Source of the DNA: Gemmatimonadales bacterium
GTDB lineage: Bacteria; Gemmatimonadota; Gemmatimonadetes; Gemmatimonadales; GWC2-71-9
Direction of reading: 5' to 3'
Assembly (NCBI GenBank): GCA_013694695.1
Contig: JACDBX010000128.1
Coordinates: forward strand, 1 to 35,938
Length of the DNA: 35,938 nucleotides
Part shown: one piece after another, positions 1 to 8,026 of the stretch
Layout of the letters: every line of letters starts with the position of its first letter
Numbering within the stretch: position 1 is the stretch's first letter
The notes under the pieces: model-generated
What the model was told of the DNA's origin: nothing
Databases searched by the model: none
What the model saw: the letters and a program-made list of their open reading frames with translations, nothing else
Program-made: the position numbers and the translations under genes

Positions 1-2
1 GC

Positions 3-605
3 CCGGTGCCGGCGGCGCCAGCGCGCGACAACCGCCCGGAGCCCGCGGCGATGCCCGTGACACCAGCGGCCCCGTCCGCTCAGGCTGGCGCACCAACCGC
101 GCGGCGCCAGATCGGGCCGGCGTTCGCCAGTGGCCGCCTCTGGGTGCGACCATTGCCGGTCTCGCCGCAGGAGCTCGCGGCGCGGATGGGCGTTCTCACG
201 CACGACGAGAAGGTCGACAGCGCGGTCACTGCCATCATCCAGGATTACCTCGACCGACTGGCCGCCGAGGAATCGGGAAAGGTGCAGGGCCCGCCGAGCT
301 GGACCACGTCGATCGGCGGGCAGAAGGTGGGGGTCGACTCCAAGTGGTTCTATCTCGGGCCGATCCGCGTGCCGACATTCCTGCTCGCACTGATCCCGAT
401 CAACGTGCAGGCGAACCCGACCCAGGCGGACATGAATCGCCGGCTGAACGCGATGCGCGAGGACCTCTTCGAGGCGGCGCGCCGTGCGGCCAATTATGCC
501 GACTTCAAGGATGCCGTGGGCCGGTTGCGCGACGAGACGCAACGGCAGCGCGACTTCGACAAGGCACAGCGCTCAACACCTGATGAACCGGAAGGCACGA
601 GATGA
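3..605 (+). CDS. Hypothetical protein, 5'-truncated by window edge
   Basis: I do not recognise this protein. The frame is open to the left edge, and the first ~35 visible residues are Pro/Ala-rich and look like an internal linker, so the GTG at base 6 is probably not the real start. The rest is a compact segment with a short hydrophobic stretch (FLLALIPINV, about residue 124) followed by a charged, probably helical C-terminus rich in Arg, Asp and Gln. Its stop overlaps the start of the next gene (ATGA), so the two are probably co-translated. No catalytic motif is visible. It could be the C-terminal half of a periplasmic or membrane-anchored protein with a proline-rich spacer. Confidence 0.55.
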   Translation, partial: PVPAAPARDNRPEPAAMPVTPAAPSAQAGAPTARRQIGPAFASGRLWVRPLPVSPQELAARMGVLTHDEKVDSAVTAIIQDYLDRLAAEESGKVQGPPSWTTSIGGQKVGVDSKWFYLGPIRVPTFLLALIPINVQANPTQADMNRRLNAMREDLFEAARRAANYADFKDAVGRLRDETQRQRDFDKAQRSTPDEPEGTR

Positions 606-1045
606 AGCTCATAGATCGCGACGAAACGATCGTGGTGGTCACGGCGGCGGATCTTGACGTCGATGCACCAGATCGTGCATCGGCGGCTCGTCTGCTGGCG
701 GAGATCGCGGTACGCGGGGCGGGGCATCCGTATCGCCGCGGCATCGTGGTGACCGACGATGCATGGTTCGGCACGAACCAGTTCCACGGCAGCCCCACGG
801 TGACCATCGGCGGGCCTGGTGTCAATGGCGTGGCAGGTCGTTTCAGTACGGAGCTGCCCACCGTGTGGACCGAGGACGAGCGGGTGATCATTCAGGCCGA
901 CTTTTCTGACGGCGGGCGTCGGGCGGCGCTCTGGGGAATGGACCGGGCCGCCACCAGCGCCGCCGTTGATGCGTTCATCGGTCGCGGCTGGCTCGACGAG
1001 CTGCTCGATCGCTGCTGGCGCTTTCGCGCCGGGGCGTTCGCTTGA
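602..1045 (+). CDS. Hypothetical protein (147 aa)
   Basis: Unrecognised soluble protein without signal peptide or membrane segment. The start ATG overlaps the upstream stop as ATGA, and its own stop overlaps the TTG start of the M28 peptidase gene as TTGA, so it is the middle gene of a tightly coupled set. The sequence is acidic, with Val/Ala-rich strands (TIVVVTAADLDV) and a Gly-rich centre (IGGPGVNGVAGR). The C-terminus has a Trp-rich helix (RGWLDELLDRCWRF). The coupling suggests it works with the truncated upstream protein, but no function can be assigned. Confidence 0.6.
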   Translation: MKLIDRDETIVVVTAADLDVDAPDRASAARLLAEIAVRGAGHPYRRGIVVTDDAWFGTNQFHGSPTVTIGGPGVNGVAGRFSTELPTVWTEDERVIIQADFSDGGRRAALWGMDRAATSAAVDAFIGRGWLDELLDRCWRFRAGAFA

Positions 1046-2781
1046 GGTGCACCACTCGGCTGGGATGCCTGATCGTCGTATTCATCGCGACGGTGTCGGC
1101 GGACCGCGCAGGCGCACAACAGCCTGCTGCCTTTGTCCCGATCACGCGGGGCGTCGAGCGCGAGTTGTCGGGAGCGCGTGCCCGCGCGACCACGGCATTC
1201 GTCGGGCAGTACTTCCGGCTCCCGGGCAACCGCGGCTTCGATGCATCGATCGATACCGTGGCGCGCCTCCTGGCCACCGCGGGTTTTGTCGAGGAAGCGC
1301 GGGCGCGTCCGGCCGATCGGTTCACCTTCCGGATCGAGTCGCGGCCGATGCGCACACCCGCGTGGGAGCCACTCGCGGCGTCGGTGACGCTGGAGGGTTC
1401 GACCGCGCCGCTGCAGGAATTGCGCACAAACGGCAACATGCTCGCGATCAACTCATGGCCAACGCCACCGGGTGGCGTGAGCGCGGAGGTGGTCGATGCC
1501 GGCGACGGCAGCGACGCCGCCCTCGATCGCATCGATGTCCGTGGCAAGATCGTCTTCGCCCGCAGCTCGCCGTCCCGGTTGTACACCTCGGCAGTCACCC
1601 GCCGCGGCGCTGCGGGGGTGCTGGTCGCCCAGGAACTGCCGGCCTACCTGCGCCCCGAGGTCAATCGCACGGCGATCCAGTTCGGTAGCATTTCGCTAGA
1701 CACGGTGGCGCGGGGCTGGGCGATCTTCCTGAGCCGCGCGTCGCAGCAGACTCTTCGCGACGCGCTGGTACGCGGGAGGGTGCGGGCACGGGTGACAGTA
1801 GGCGCCCGATTCGATGTTCGCCCCGAGCGCACGCTCGTGGCGGAAATCCGCGGCCGCACCGCGCCCGATCAGCGCATGGTGTACTCGGCGCACGTGCAGG
1901 AACCCGGCGCGAACGACAACGCCACCGGCGTGGGTCTGCTCGCCGAGATGGCGCGCGTCGCGGCGCGGCTGGTGCGTGCCGGCACGGCGAATCCGCAGCG
2001 GACCATGACCTTCCTGTGGGGCGATGAGATCCGCTCCACCCGGCGATTCCTCGCGGAGGACACGGCACGGCGTGACAAGGTGTTCTGGGGGATGTCGCTC
2101 GACATGGTGGGCGAGGCCACCGCGCTCACCGGCGGCACCTTTCTGATCGAGAAGATGCCCGATCCGTCGGCCGTGTGGGTTCGCGGCGATGATCAGCATA
2201 CTGACTGGGGTGGACGGCCGATTCCGATCACCCAGGTACGAGGCCACTGGCTCAACGACTTTGTGCGCCAGCGCTGCCTGGTACGCGCGGCACGCACCGG
2301 GTGGGTGGTGCGCGCAAATCCCTTCGAGGGCGGCAGCGATCACACCCCGTTTCTCGACGCGGGGATTCCCGCGGTCCTGCTGTGGCACTTCACCGACCAG
2401 TACTATCACACCGACCTCGACCGCATCGACAAGGTCAGTGCCACCACGCTGGCGAATGTCGGGAACTGCGCGCTGACGGCCGGGCTGTTGATGGTCGAGG
2501 GAACACCGGCGGTGGCTGAAGGCGTGTTGCGCGAGCTGCAAGGCGCCGGTGAACGCGAGCTGGCGACGCAGCTCCGGATGTCACGTGACACCATCAGCGT
2601 CCACGGCGCCGATCGGGCGCACGAGCAGGTCGTCCTCGAGGCGTGGGGTGATTTCTATGTCGAGGCGATCGCCCGGATACCCGACATGGTGGTCGGTCCG
2701 TCCGGCATCTCGCTCACGGTGCGGCGGGCACAGGACGCGATGAAACGGCGGACGGATTTCGTGGTGAAGGCGCTGCCCTAG
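1042..2781 (+). CDS. Secreted M28-family zinc metallopeptidase
   Basis: Predicted exported aminopeptidase-like enzyme of family M28. A signal peptide (about residues 1-25, ending ADRAGAQ) is followed by a PA-domain-like insert (about 150-225, with GKIVFARS) and the peptidase fold. The co-catalytic zinc ligands can be placed: His in SAHVQEPG and bridging Asp in GANDN (about 283-292), Glu in WGDEI (about 328), Asp in SLDMVG (about 352) and His in YYHTDLD (about 456). The usual Glu-Glu pair, whose first Glu is the general base, reads Asp-Glu, and the usual HxD reads HxQ. Close relatives with the same pattern may exist, so activity is likely but not certain. I use the TTG start because it overlaps the upstream stop (TTGA) and begins a good signal peptide. 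The gene is convergent with gltX, 13 bp away, and no terminator hairpin is evident. Confidence 0.87.
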   Translation: MRCTTRLGCLIVVFIATVSADRAGAQQPAAFVPITRGVERELSGARARATTAFVGQYFRLPGNRGFDASIDTVARLLATAGFVEEARARPADRFTFRIESRPMRTPAWEPLAASVTLEGSTAPLQELRTNGNMLAINSWPTPPGGVSAEVVDAGDGSDAALDRIDVRGKIVFARSSPSRLYTSAVTRRGAAGVLVAQELPAYLRPEVNRTAIQFGSISLDTVARGWAIFLSRASQQTLRDALVRGRVRARVTVGARFDVRPERTLVAEIRGRTAPDQRMVYSAHVQEPGANDNATGVGLLAEMARVAARLVRAGTANPQRTMTFLWGDEIRSTRRFLAEDTARRDKVFWGMSLDMVGEATALTGGTFLIEKMPDPSAVWVRGDDQHTDWGGRPIPITQVRGHWLNDFVRQRCLVRAARTGWVVRANPFEGGSDHTPFLDAGIPAVLLWHFTDQYYHTDLDRIDKVSATTLANVGNCALTAGLLMVEGTPAVAEGVLRELQGAGERELATQLRMSRDTISVHGADRAHEQVVLEAWGDFYVEAIARIPDMVVGPSGISLTVRRAQDAMKRRTDFVVKALP

Positions 2782-2794
2782 AGGGCGGGTAGGC

Positions 2795-4216
2795 TCAGTG
2801 GCCGGCGTGCAGCCCGAGGCGGGCGAGGCTCGACTCGCGCCCCACCACCGCAAGCAGTTCAGGCACCGGCTCGGATACCGTCCCACCAGTGAGCGCCACG
2901 CGAACCGGCTGCATCAGGTCGCCCAGCTTGAGCGCAGCCTGCTCCGCAACATCCCTCAGCACGATCTCGATACGCGGCGCGTTCCAATCGGCGTCGGCGA
3001 CACCCGAGAGCGCTGCATGGGCGAGTGCGATGCTGCTGCCGAATCGCTCGCCCATCTTGCGCTCGAGTGCCACGCCCTTGTCGTCCCGCACCACCCGCGT
3101 GCCGTCCAGTCGCACCGCCACCTGCTCGGCCACCTGACCGATGGTGCGCGAACGTGCCTTGACCGCGTCGATCAGCGGGCGAATGTCGCGCCCGGGCGCC
3201 GTGACGCCCATGCGCAGCAGTTCGCGCTCGACTGGCGGCAGCAGTTCGTCGGCGGCGAGCATCGAGAGGTACTGCCCGTTCATCCACTCGAGCTTGGTGG
3301 TGTCGAACACCGCCGGCTTGGCGTGGATCGCCTCCAGGGTGAACCGCGCGATCATCTCGGCCTCGGGCAGGACCTCGTCGTCGTTGCCCGGCGACCAGCC
3401 GAGCAGCGCAAGAAAGTTGCGCATCGCTGCCGGGAGGATCCCGAGGTCCTGGTAGTCGCCCACGGCGGTTGCACCGTGGCGCTTCGAGAGCTTCTTGCCG
3501 TCGGTGCCGAGGATCATCGGGACGTGCGCGAACACCGGTGGCGTGTGCCCCAGTGCGCGGTAGAGCGCGACCTGCTTCGGCGTGTTCGAGATGTGATCGT
3601 CGCCGCGGATCACGTGGGTGATCTCCATGGCGATGTCATCGGACACCACGGCGAGGTTGTAGATCGCCGAGCCGTCCGATCGGAGAATGATGAAGTCGTC
3701 GAGATCGCGCCCCTGCCACGAAATTGTGCCGTGGACGGCGTCCTCCCACGCGATCTCCTCGTCGGGGATCGCGAAGCGGATCGCGTGCGGCCGACCAGCT
3801 TCCTCGCGCCGCGCCTGTTCATCGGCCGGGAGTTCCATCTCGGCGCGGCGGTAGCGGAATGTTGCCCCGGTGCGCGTCACCCGCTCTCTCGCTGCGGTGA
3901 GTTCCTCGGGCGTGGTGTAGTCACGGTACGCTGCGCCACTTGCCAGCAATTGCTCTGCGTCGGCCCCGTGGCGCTCGGCGTTCTCACCCTGGAAGAACGG
4001 TCCCTCGTCCCAAGTGAGGCCGAGCCACGTCATGCCATCGAGGATCACCTGGGTGTGGGCGTCGGTGCTCCGCTCGCGATCGGTGTCCTCGATCCGGAGC
4101 ACCATCGTCCCGCCGGTGCGACGCGCGTACAACCAGTTGAAGAGGGCGGTGCGGGCGCCACCGACGTGCAGGAAGCCGGTGGGTGACGGCGCGAAACGAA
4201 CGCGTGGGGAGGACAT
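2795..4216 (-). CDS. gltX: Glutamyl-tRNA synthetase
   Basis: Class I aminoacyl-tRNA synthetase that charges tRNA-Glu with glutamate in the cytoplasm. The N-terminus carries the HIGH-type signature (SPTGFLHVGGARTALFNW, about residues 11-28). The KMSKS-type loop reads KKLSKRHGA near residue 240, followed by the typical ALLGWSPG segment. At 473 residues it has the normal bacterial length, including the C-terminal anticodon-binding helical domain. In many bacteria GltX also mischarges tRNA-Gln, but this window does not show whether amidotransferase genes are present. The gene lies just downstream of tRNA-Ser(GCU) on the same strand. Confidence 0.97.
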   Translation of the reverse strand: MSSPRVRFAPSPTGFLHVGGARTALFNWLYARRTGGTMVLRIEDTDRERSTDAHTQVILDGMTWLGLTWDEGPFFQGENAERHGADAEQLLASGAAYRDYTTPEELTAARERVTRTGATFRYRRAEMELPADEQARREEAGRPHAIRFAIPDEEIAWEDAVHGTISWQGRDLDDFIILRSDGSAIYNLAVVSDDIAMEITHVIRGDDHISNTPKQVALYRALGHTPPVFAHVPMILGTDGKKLSKRHGATAVGDYQDLGILPAAMRNFLALLGWSPGNDDEVLPEAEMIARFTLEAIHAKPAVFDTTKLEWMNGQYLSMLAADELLPPVERELLRMGVTAPGRDIRPLIDAVKARSRTIGQVAEQVAVRLDGTRVVRDDKGVALERKMGERFGSSIALAHAALSGVADADWNAPRIEIVLRDVAEQAALKLGDLMQPVRVALTGGTVSEPVPELLAVVGRESSLARLGLHAGH

Positions 4217-4247
4217 GCAGGCAGGACTCGGCGGAAACGGTTACCAA

Positions 4248-4338
4248 CGGAGCGAGAGGGATTCGAACCCTCGTTAGGGAATTTCTCCCCTAAAACGGTT
4301 TAGCAAACCGCCGCCTTCAGCCACTCGGCCATCGCTCC
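4248..4338 (-). tRNA. tRNA-Ser (anticodon GCU)
   Basis: Read on the minus strand the sequence folds as a long-variable-arm (class II) tRNA. The acceptor stem is GGAGCGA paired with TCGCTCC, the discriminator is G, the T-loop reads GGTTCGAATCC, and the anticodon loop is TTGCTAA, giving GCU, which reads AGC/AGU serine codons. The variable arm (TTTTAGGGGAG...CTAA) is extended as expected for Ser. CCA is not encoded. Confidence 0.96.
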
Positions 4339-4384
4339 CGGGCGGGCAAGATAACGACACGGGAGGGGAGAAGGGAGCAGGCGA

Positions 4385-5302
4385 TCAGCTGCCGCGCCCC
4401 GCCACCAGGGCCCGCAGCGTCTGGCCGAGGGTGGGTCCTGCGCGGGCGAAGAGATCGCCGGGAATCTCGATGATCCGGCCGGCACGCACCGCCTCCAGCG
4501 CGTTCCAGCCGGCCCGACTGCGGAACTCTGCGAGTCGGTCCCCGGGCCGCACGCCAGCCGAGGTGATCAGCCACCGGGGTTGGCGCACGGTCATGGCTTC
4601 CATCGAGATCGTTGACCATGGTGCCCGCACATCGGCAAAGGCGTTGCGAAGGCAGGCAGCGCCGAGGAGCTGATCGAGCCAGGTACCGGCACCCGCTGTC
4701 ATCGGCGGATCGGACCAGACCACGATCATCGCGCTCTCGGTCGCACCGCCGGCGCACGGTGCAGTTGCATCGCGGAGCTCCGACCGCAACGCGGCCGCGA
4801 GCGAATCGGCACGACCCGGGAGTCCCACGAGCAGGCCGATCCGTGCGAGGTTCAGGAAGACGTCGGCGGTGTCAGTGGTCTCCATCGAGATCACCGGGAT
4901 GTCGAACGGGGCCAGCGTCCGCTGGACATCGGCGGAACCGCGGTTGCGCCATCCGATCACCAGGTCGGGGTTCAGTGATGCGAGCAGTTCGGCGCTCGGT
5001 TCGCTGCCGCCGCCGATGGTGGGCAGGTGGGCAAGCGACGGTTGCCGGTCGTAGTCCGTTCGCGCGACGAGCAGGGATTCAGCGCCCAGCGCCACGATCC
5101 ACTCCGTGGCGCTCTGCATGGTGGAGACGATGCGCGTGGCCGGCAGGTGCGGCAATGCGACCGGCTCACCACTCGGACCATCAAAGGTGACGGCGGTGGG
5201 TGCGGCGACGGAATCGAGGGTGGTTTGCGCGCGGTCGGGCGTGGGGGCGGTGCAGCCTGCGAGCGCCGCGACGAGCGCGACGCCCGCAGTGAAACGCTTC
5301 AT
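4385..5302 (-). CDS. BtuF-like cobalamin/metal-chelate ABC substrate-binding lipoprotein
   Basis: Extracytoplasmic solute-binding protein of the BtuF/FhuD-type helical-backbone fold. The signal peptide ends in a lipobox (AALAGC, Cys16), so it is probably membrane-anchored. The mature part shows the family's pattern: a first lobe with RIVSTMQSATEWIVALGAESLLVART, then LLASLNPDLVIG, then a second lobe ending in a Trp/Ala-rich region with AGRIIEIPG. The likely ligand is cobalamin or a ferric chelate; sequence alone does not decide. Its start overlaps the stop of the upstream DUF4412-like gene (ATGA), so it is the last gene of a three-gene set. No permease or ATPase is encoded in the window, so it would depend on subunits made elsewhere. 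Confidence 0.8.
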   Translation of the reverse strand: MKRFTAGVALVAALAGCTAPTPDRAQTTLDSVAAPTAVTFDGPSGEPVALPHLPATRIVSTMQSATEWIVALGAESLLVARTDYDRQPSLAHLPTIGGGSEPSAELLASLNPDLVIGWRNRGSADVQRTLAPFDIPVISMETTDTADVFLNLARIGLLVGLPGRADSLAAALRSELRDATAPCAGGATESAMIVVWSDPPMTAGAGTWLDQLLGAACLRNAFADVRAPWSTISMEAMTVRQPRWLITSAGVRPGDRLAEFRSRAGWNALEAVRAGRIIEIPGDLFARAGPTLGQTLRALVAGRGS

Positions 5303-6129
5303 GAGCCGTCGTTGCCGAATGGCAGGTCGTCGGCATCGATCGCGTGGTAGCCGGCGGGAATTGCAAAGAACGCGGCCGGGGGTGACGCCGCGGTGGAGCT
5401 TTCCAGCTCCATGCGGAACGAGCCATCGCCCGCCACGGCGCGGATGGGTGTCAACTTCCGGCCGCCGAACAGCCGCTTGGTCATGTCATCCGCGGCGTCC
5501 CGAGTGCCGGTGCGATTCATGAACCACTCCACCAGCGCCATCGAGGACGCCGACGATTCCACCGCGCACACCGTCATCGTGTCGCGCGGGGACGTGATCC
5601 TCCACTCCTCGCAGGCGATTCCAGCAACGGTGGACCGCGTCCCGAGTGCGACCGACGTGAAGTCGTCCGCTGCGTCGGAATCGATCTTGTGGGCCTGGTT
5701 CTTGATCGCCGACTCCAGGTCGGGAAGCTTGATCGTCATGTGGTAGCCCTCGGGCGGCGACCCGGCCTCGGCGGCAAGCATCGCCGCGAGCAGCGGGCGC
5801 ATTGATTCCGGCACGCTCATGGCGACCCCGACGCTATCCGCGTCGAATTTCCACGCGGCCATGAGCCTTGCCCCGGCCAGCGCTGCCGCCTGCGGGGAAT
5901 CAGGCTCGACATTCAGCTCTGCGTGAGCGGCCAGGCGGGTGCCGTCACTGCCGAGCGTAAACCGTAACGCGCCGGTCATACCAGCAGCCATGGGTGCCTG
6001 CTCCGCAAGCGCCGGTGGCGGCGTTCCGCCCATGGTGAGCGTGAATGTGCCCACCGGTGGCGCCTGTGCGCCGGCCGGGGCCAGCGCGGCGACGAGCATC
6101 GCCGTCGAGATGATGCCTCGGGCCGACAT
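5299..6129 (-). CDS. Secreted DUF4412-like protein (276 aa)
   Basis: Predicted exported protein with signal peptide (about residues 1-22, ending APAGAQ). It resembles its upstream neighbour in layout: a central segment around SVALGTRSTVAGIACEEWRI, matching the DUF4412-type pattern of a Cys-containing strand followed by DTMTVCAVE, and a C-terminal FAIPAGYHAID matching the neighbour's FAVPSDYMDM. The two are probably diverged paralogues. The start overlaps the previous stop by one base (TGATG) and the stop overlaps the lipoprotein gene start (ATGA). No enzymatic motif is visible; a periplasmic or outer-membrane-associated role is an inference. Confidence 0.7.
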   Translation of the reverse strand: MSARGIISTAMLVAALAPAGAQAPPVGTFTLTMGGTPPPALAEQAPMAAGMTGALRFTLGSDGTRLAAHAELNVEPDSPQAAALAGARLMAAWKFDADSVGVAMSVPESMRPLLAAMLAAEAGSPPEGYHMTIKLPDLESAIKNQAHKIDSDAADDFTSVALGTRSTVAGIACEEWRITSPRDTMTVCAVESSASSMALVEWFMNRTGTRDAADDMTKRLFGGRKLTPIRAVAGDGSFRMELESSTAASPPAAFFAIPAGYHAIDADDLPFGNDGS

Positions 6130-6830
6130 CAGTTTTTGCGCCCCATGCCGCCCATCATCTGCGACATATCCATGTAGTCCGATGGCACGGCGAAGATGCT
6201 GGCCGGGATTGCCTTGCGTTCGACCGACGTCACTTCGAAGGCGACATCATTCTCGCCGCTCCAGACCTTGAGCGGAAAGAGCTTGTCCTCGTAGATCCGC
6301 TTGGCCCACTTCGGCATCGATTGCGCACCGGGGCGCCCGCGACCGGTGATGTCCATCATCATGAACCGGCCCATCCCGTCGGTGAGGCACATCCGAACCG
6401 GCGCCTCGTTCTTCATCGTGAGCTCCCAGTCGGCGCATTTCATCCCCGCGACCACCTGCGAGGTACCGAGCTTCTTGAGTTCACCCTTGGTGGCGTTCGC
6501 ATCCGACACGATATCGTCGGTTGTCATCACCATCTTCATCCCCTTCGCATTGCCCATGGCGGGCATACCCGGGGGCATCGGCATCAGGACGGTGGTGGTT
6601 CCGGCGGCCGGGTCGGCGATCACCCGGACGTCGGCGCCAGCGAGCGGTCCGGCGGAGGCCGGCATGGCAAGCGTCATCACCGATCGATCGCCCTTGACGG
6701 ACATCGCGGCGTTCATGGCGGTATTCGAACCCGTGGCACCGCCGATGCGAACATGAATGACGCCCTCGAACTGCGCCGCGAGGGGTGACACCCCGACGGC
6801 CGACGCGAGCAACAGCAACTTGATTGACAT
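6129..6830 (-). CDS. Secreted DUF4412-domain protein (233 aa)
   Basis: Exported protein of unknown function with a DUF4412-type domain. I moved the start from the ORF-track position (6887, which lies inside the tRNA gene) to the ATG at 6830. This gives a clean signal peptide, MSIKLLLLASAVGVSPLAAQ. The mature protein is very Met-rich (MPMPPGMPAMGNAKGMKMVM, MGRFMMMD, MSQMMGGMG). The core motif GMKCADWEL followed by VRMCLTDG carries two Cys that may form a disulfide. It is first of three coupled genes that end with a BtuF-like lipoprotein. Methionine clusters in exported proteins sometimes bind copper, but nothing else here tests that idea. Confidence 0.75.
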   Translation of the reverse strand: MSIKLLLLASAVGVSPLAAQFEGVIHVRIGGATGSNTAMNAAMSVKGDRSVMTLAMPASAGPLAGADVRVIADPAAGTTTVLMPMPPGMPAMGNAKGMKMVMTTDDIVSDANATKGELKKLGTSQVVAGMKCADWELTMKNEAPVRMCLTDGMGRFMMMDITGRGRPGAQSMPKWAKRIYEDKLFPLKVWSGENDVAFEVTSVERKAIPASIFAVPSDYMDMSQMMGGMGRKN

Positions 6831-6862
6831 GCAATGTTCCTTTCTGTTTGGGTATTCGTGCA

Positions 6863-6949
6863 CGGCGTGGGTGAGATTCGAACTCACGAGACCCTTTCGG
6901 GCCCGCCGGTTTTCAAGACCGGTGCATTCAACCGCTCTGCCACCACGCC
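6863..6949 (-). tRNA. tRNA-Ser (anticodon UGA)
   Basis: Minus-strand class II tRNA: acceptor GGCGTGG pairs with CCACGCC, discriminator G, anticodon stem CCGGT/ACCGG with loop CTTGAAA giving UGA (reads UCN serine codons), a long variable arm with GGGCCCGAAAGGGTCTC, and T-loop GTTCGAATC. CCA is not encoded. It sits between the YCF48-like gene and the DUF4412 gene on the same strand. Confidence 0.96.
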
Positions 6950-6973
6950 CTTCCCTGAAAGCTACATGCGTGC

Positions 6974-8026
6974 TCAGCGGCGGTTGGCGCCGGAGAAATC
7001 AACCCGGACAATACGGCCCGCGGGGCCGACCCCCCACACCAGGCGATCAGCGGCTCCCACGCTCCAGAACGCCCCTGATGCGACGCGGTTCCACGACCGG
7101 GCGTCGTCGCGGGTGACCCACAGCCCGCTCAGCGCGGCCGCGACCGCTGTGGAACGGCTGGCTCGCGGCACCATGGTCACCCCGAAAATCGCTCCCGCCT
7201 CGGGGGGCCGGGTCCGAAGGGCCCAGGTGTGCCCTCCATCCGATGTCACGCCAACTGTTTTCCCCGCCGTGTCGGTGGCCATCATCGAGATCCGGGCGGC
7301 GACCCCGATCCCGCGCTTCGCGTCGCGAAACGACGCCGCGGTCATGCCGGCGGCATCACCCCGAACGAACGGGGTATCGAAGGCCGCCCAGCTCTTGCCG
7401 GCATCGCGGCTCCGGAAAAGGCGCGTTCCTGCGCTGCTGGCGGTCGTGATCCAGGCGTCGCGCTTGCCGTGGCTGGTGACACATCCACCGCTCGCGGCGA
7501 ATGCTCCCTCACCCTCGAGCGGCGCGGGCACCGCGGAGGCCGGAAGCAGGGTCCACACCTTCCCGCCGTTCTCGGTGCGGAGGATCAGCGTCCGTCCTCC
7601 GGATGCGTCACTGAACGCCACGCCCCGCTGCCGGTCGAAGAAGGTGAAGCAGTCATAGAAGGCGGCGCTGTCGGCATTGGTGAACTGCAGCGCCCACGAT
7701 GCCCCGCCGTCGGTGGTGTGATAGATCCGCGACTTCGCGCCGGGGCCAGCGGCGAGCACCCACGCCGTCTTCGCGTCGAGTGCATGGACATCCCGGAACT
7801 CGAGCGTCGAGTCTGCCTCCGTGACCATCCGCCGTGTCCACGTGCTGCCGCCGTCGGTGGTGCGCAGCACGGTGGCACGGTGGCCGCTCACCCATACCGT
7901 TCGGGCGTCAACGGCACTGACCGCCTGGAGCAGGGCGGTGGTCCCGCTCTGCTGCTCCGTGGTCACCTGCGCACCAACGGCGACCGGCGCGAGCGCGAGG
8001 CACGCAGTGGCGAGGCGATGCCTCAC
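6974..8026 (-). CDS. Secreted YCF48/BNR-repeat beta-propeller-like protein
   Basis: Predicted exported protein (signal peptide about 1-19, ending PVAVGAQ) made of repeated beta-propeller blades with BNR/Asp-box-type motifs: TTDGGSTW, TTDGGASW, SRDAGKSW, TSDGGHTW and TRDDARSW, spaced about 50-60 residues apart. The pattern matches the YCF48/HCF136-like photosystem II assembly factor group. In non-photosynthetic bacteria these proteins have no settled function. The start overlaps the upstream DUF2723 stop (ATGA), so the two are likely translated together. A sialidase is unlikely because no catalytic Arg triad context is apparent. Confidence 0.8.
   Translation of the reverse strand: MRHRLATACLALAPVAVGAQVTTEQQSGTTALLQAVSAVDARTVWVSGHRATVLRTTDGGSTWTRRMVTEADSTLEFRDVHALDAKTAWVLAAGPGAKSRIYHTTDGGASWALQFTNADSAAFYDCFTFFDRQRGVAFSDASGGRTLILRTENGGKVWTLLPASAVPAPLEGEGAFAASGGCVTSHGKRDAWITTASSAGTRLFRSRDAGKSWAAFDTPFVRGDAAGMTAASFRDAKRGIGVAARISMMATDTAGKTVGVTSDGGHTWALRTRPPEAGAIFGVTMVPRASRSTAVAAALSGLWVTRDDARSWNRVASGAFWSVGAADRLVWGVGPAGRIVRVDFSGANRR

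Noticed and set aside
2798-4186. 462-aa plus-strand ORF opposite gltX
   Set aside because: It is antisense to an unmistakable gltX; long antisense frames are expected at this G+C.
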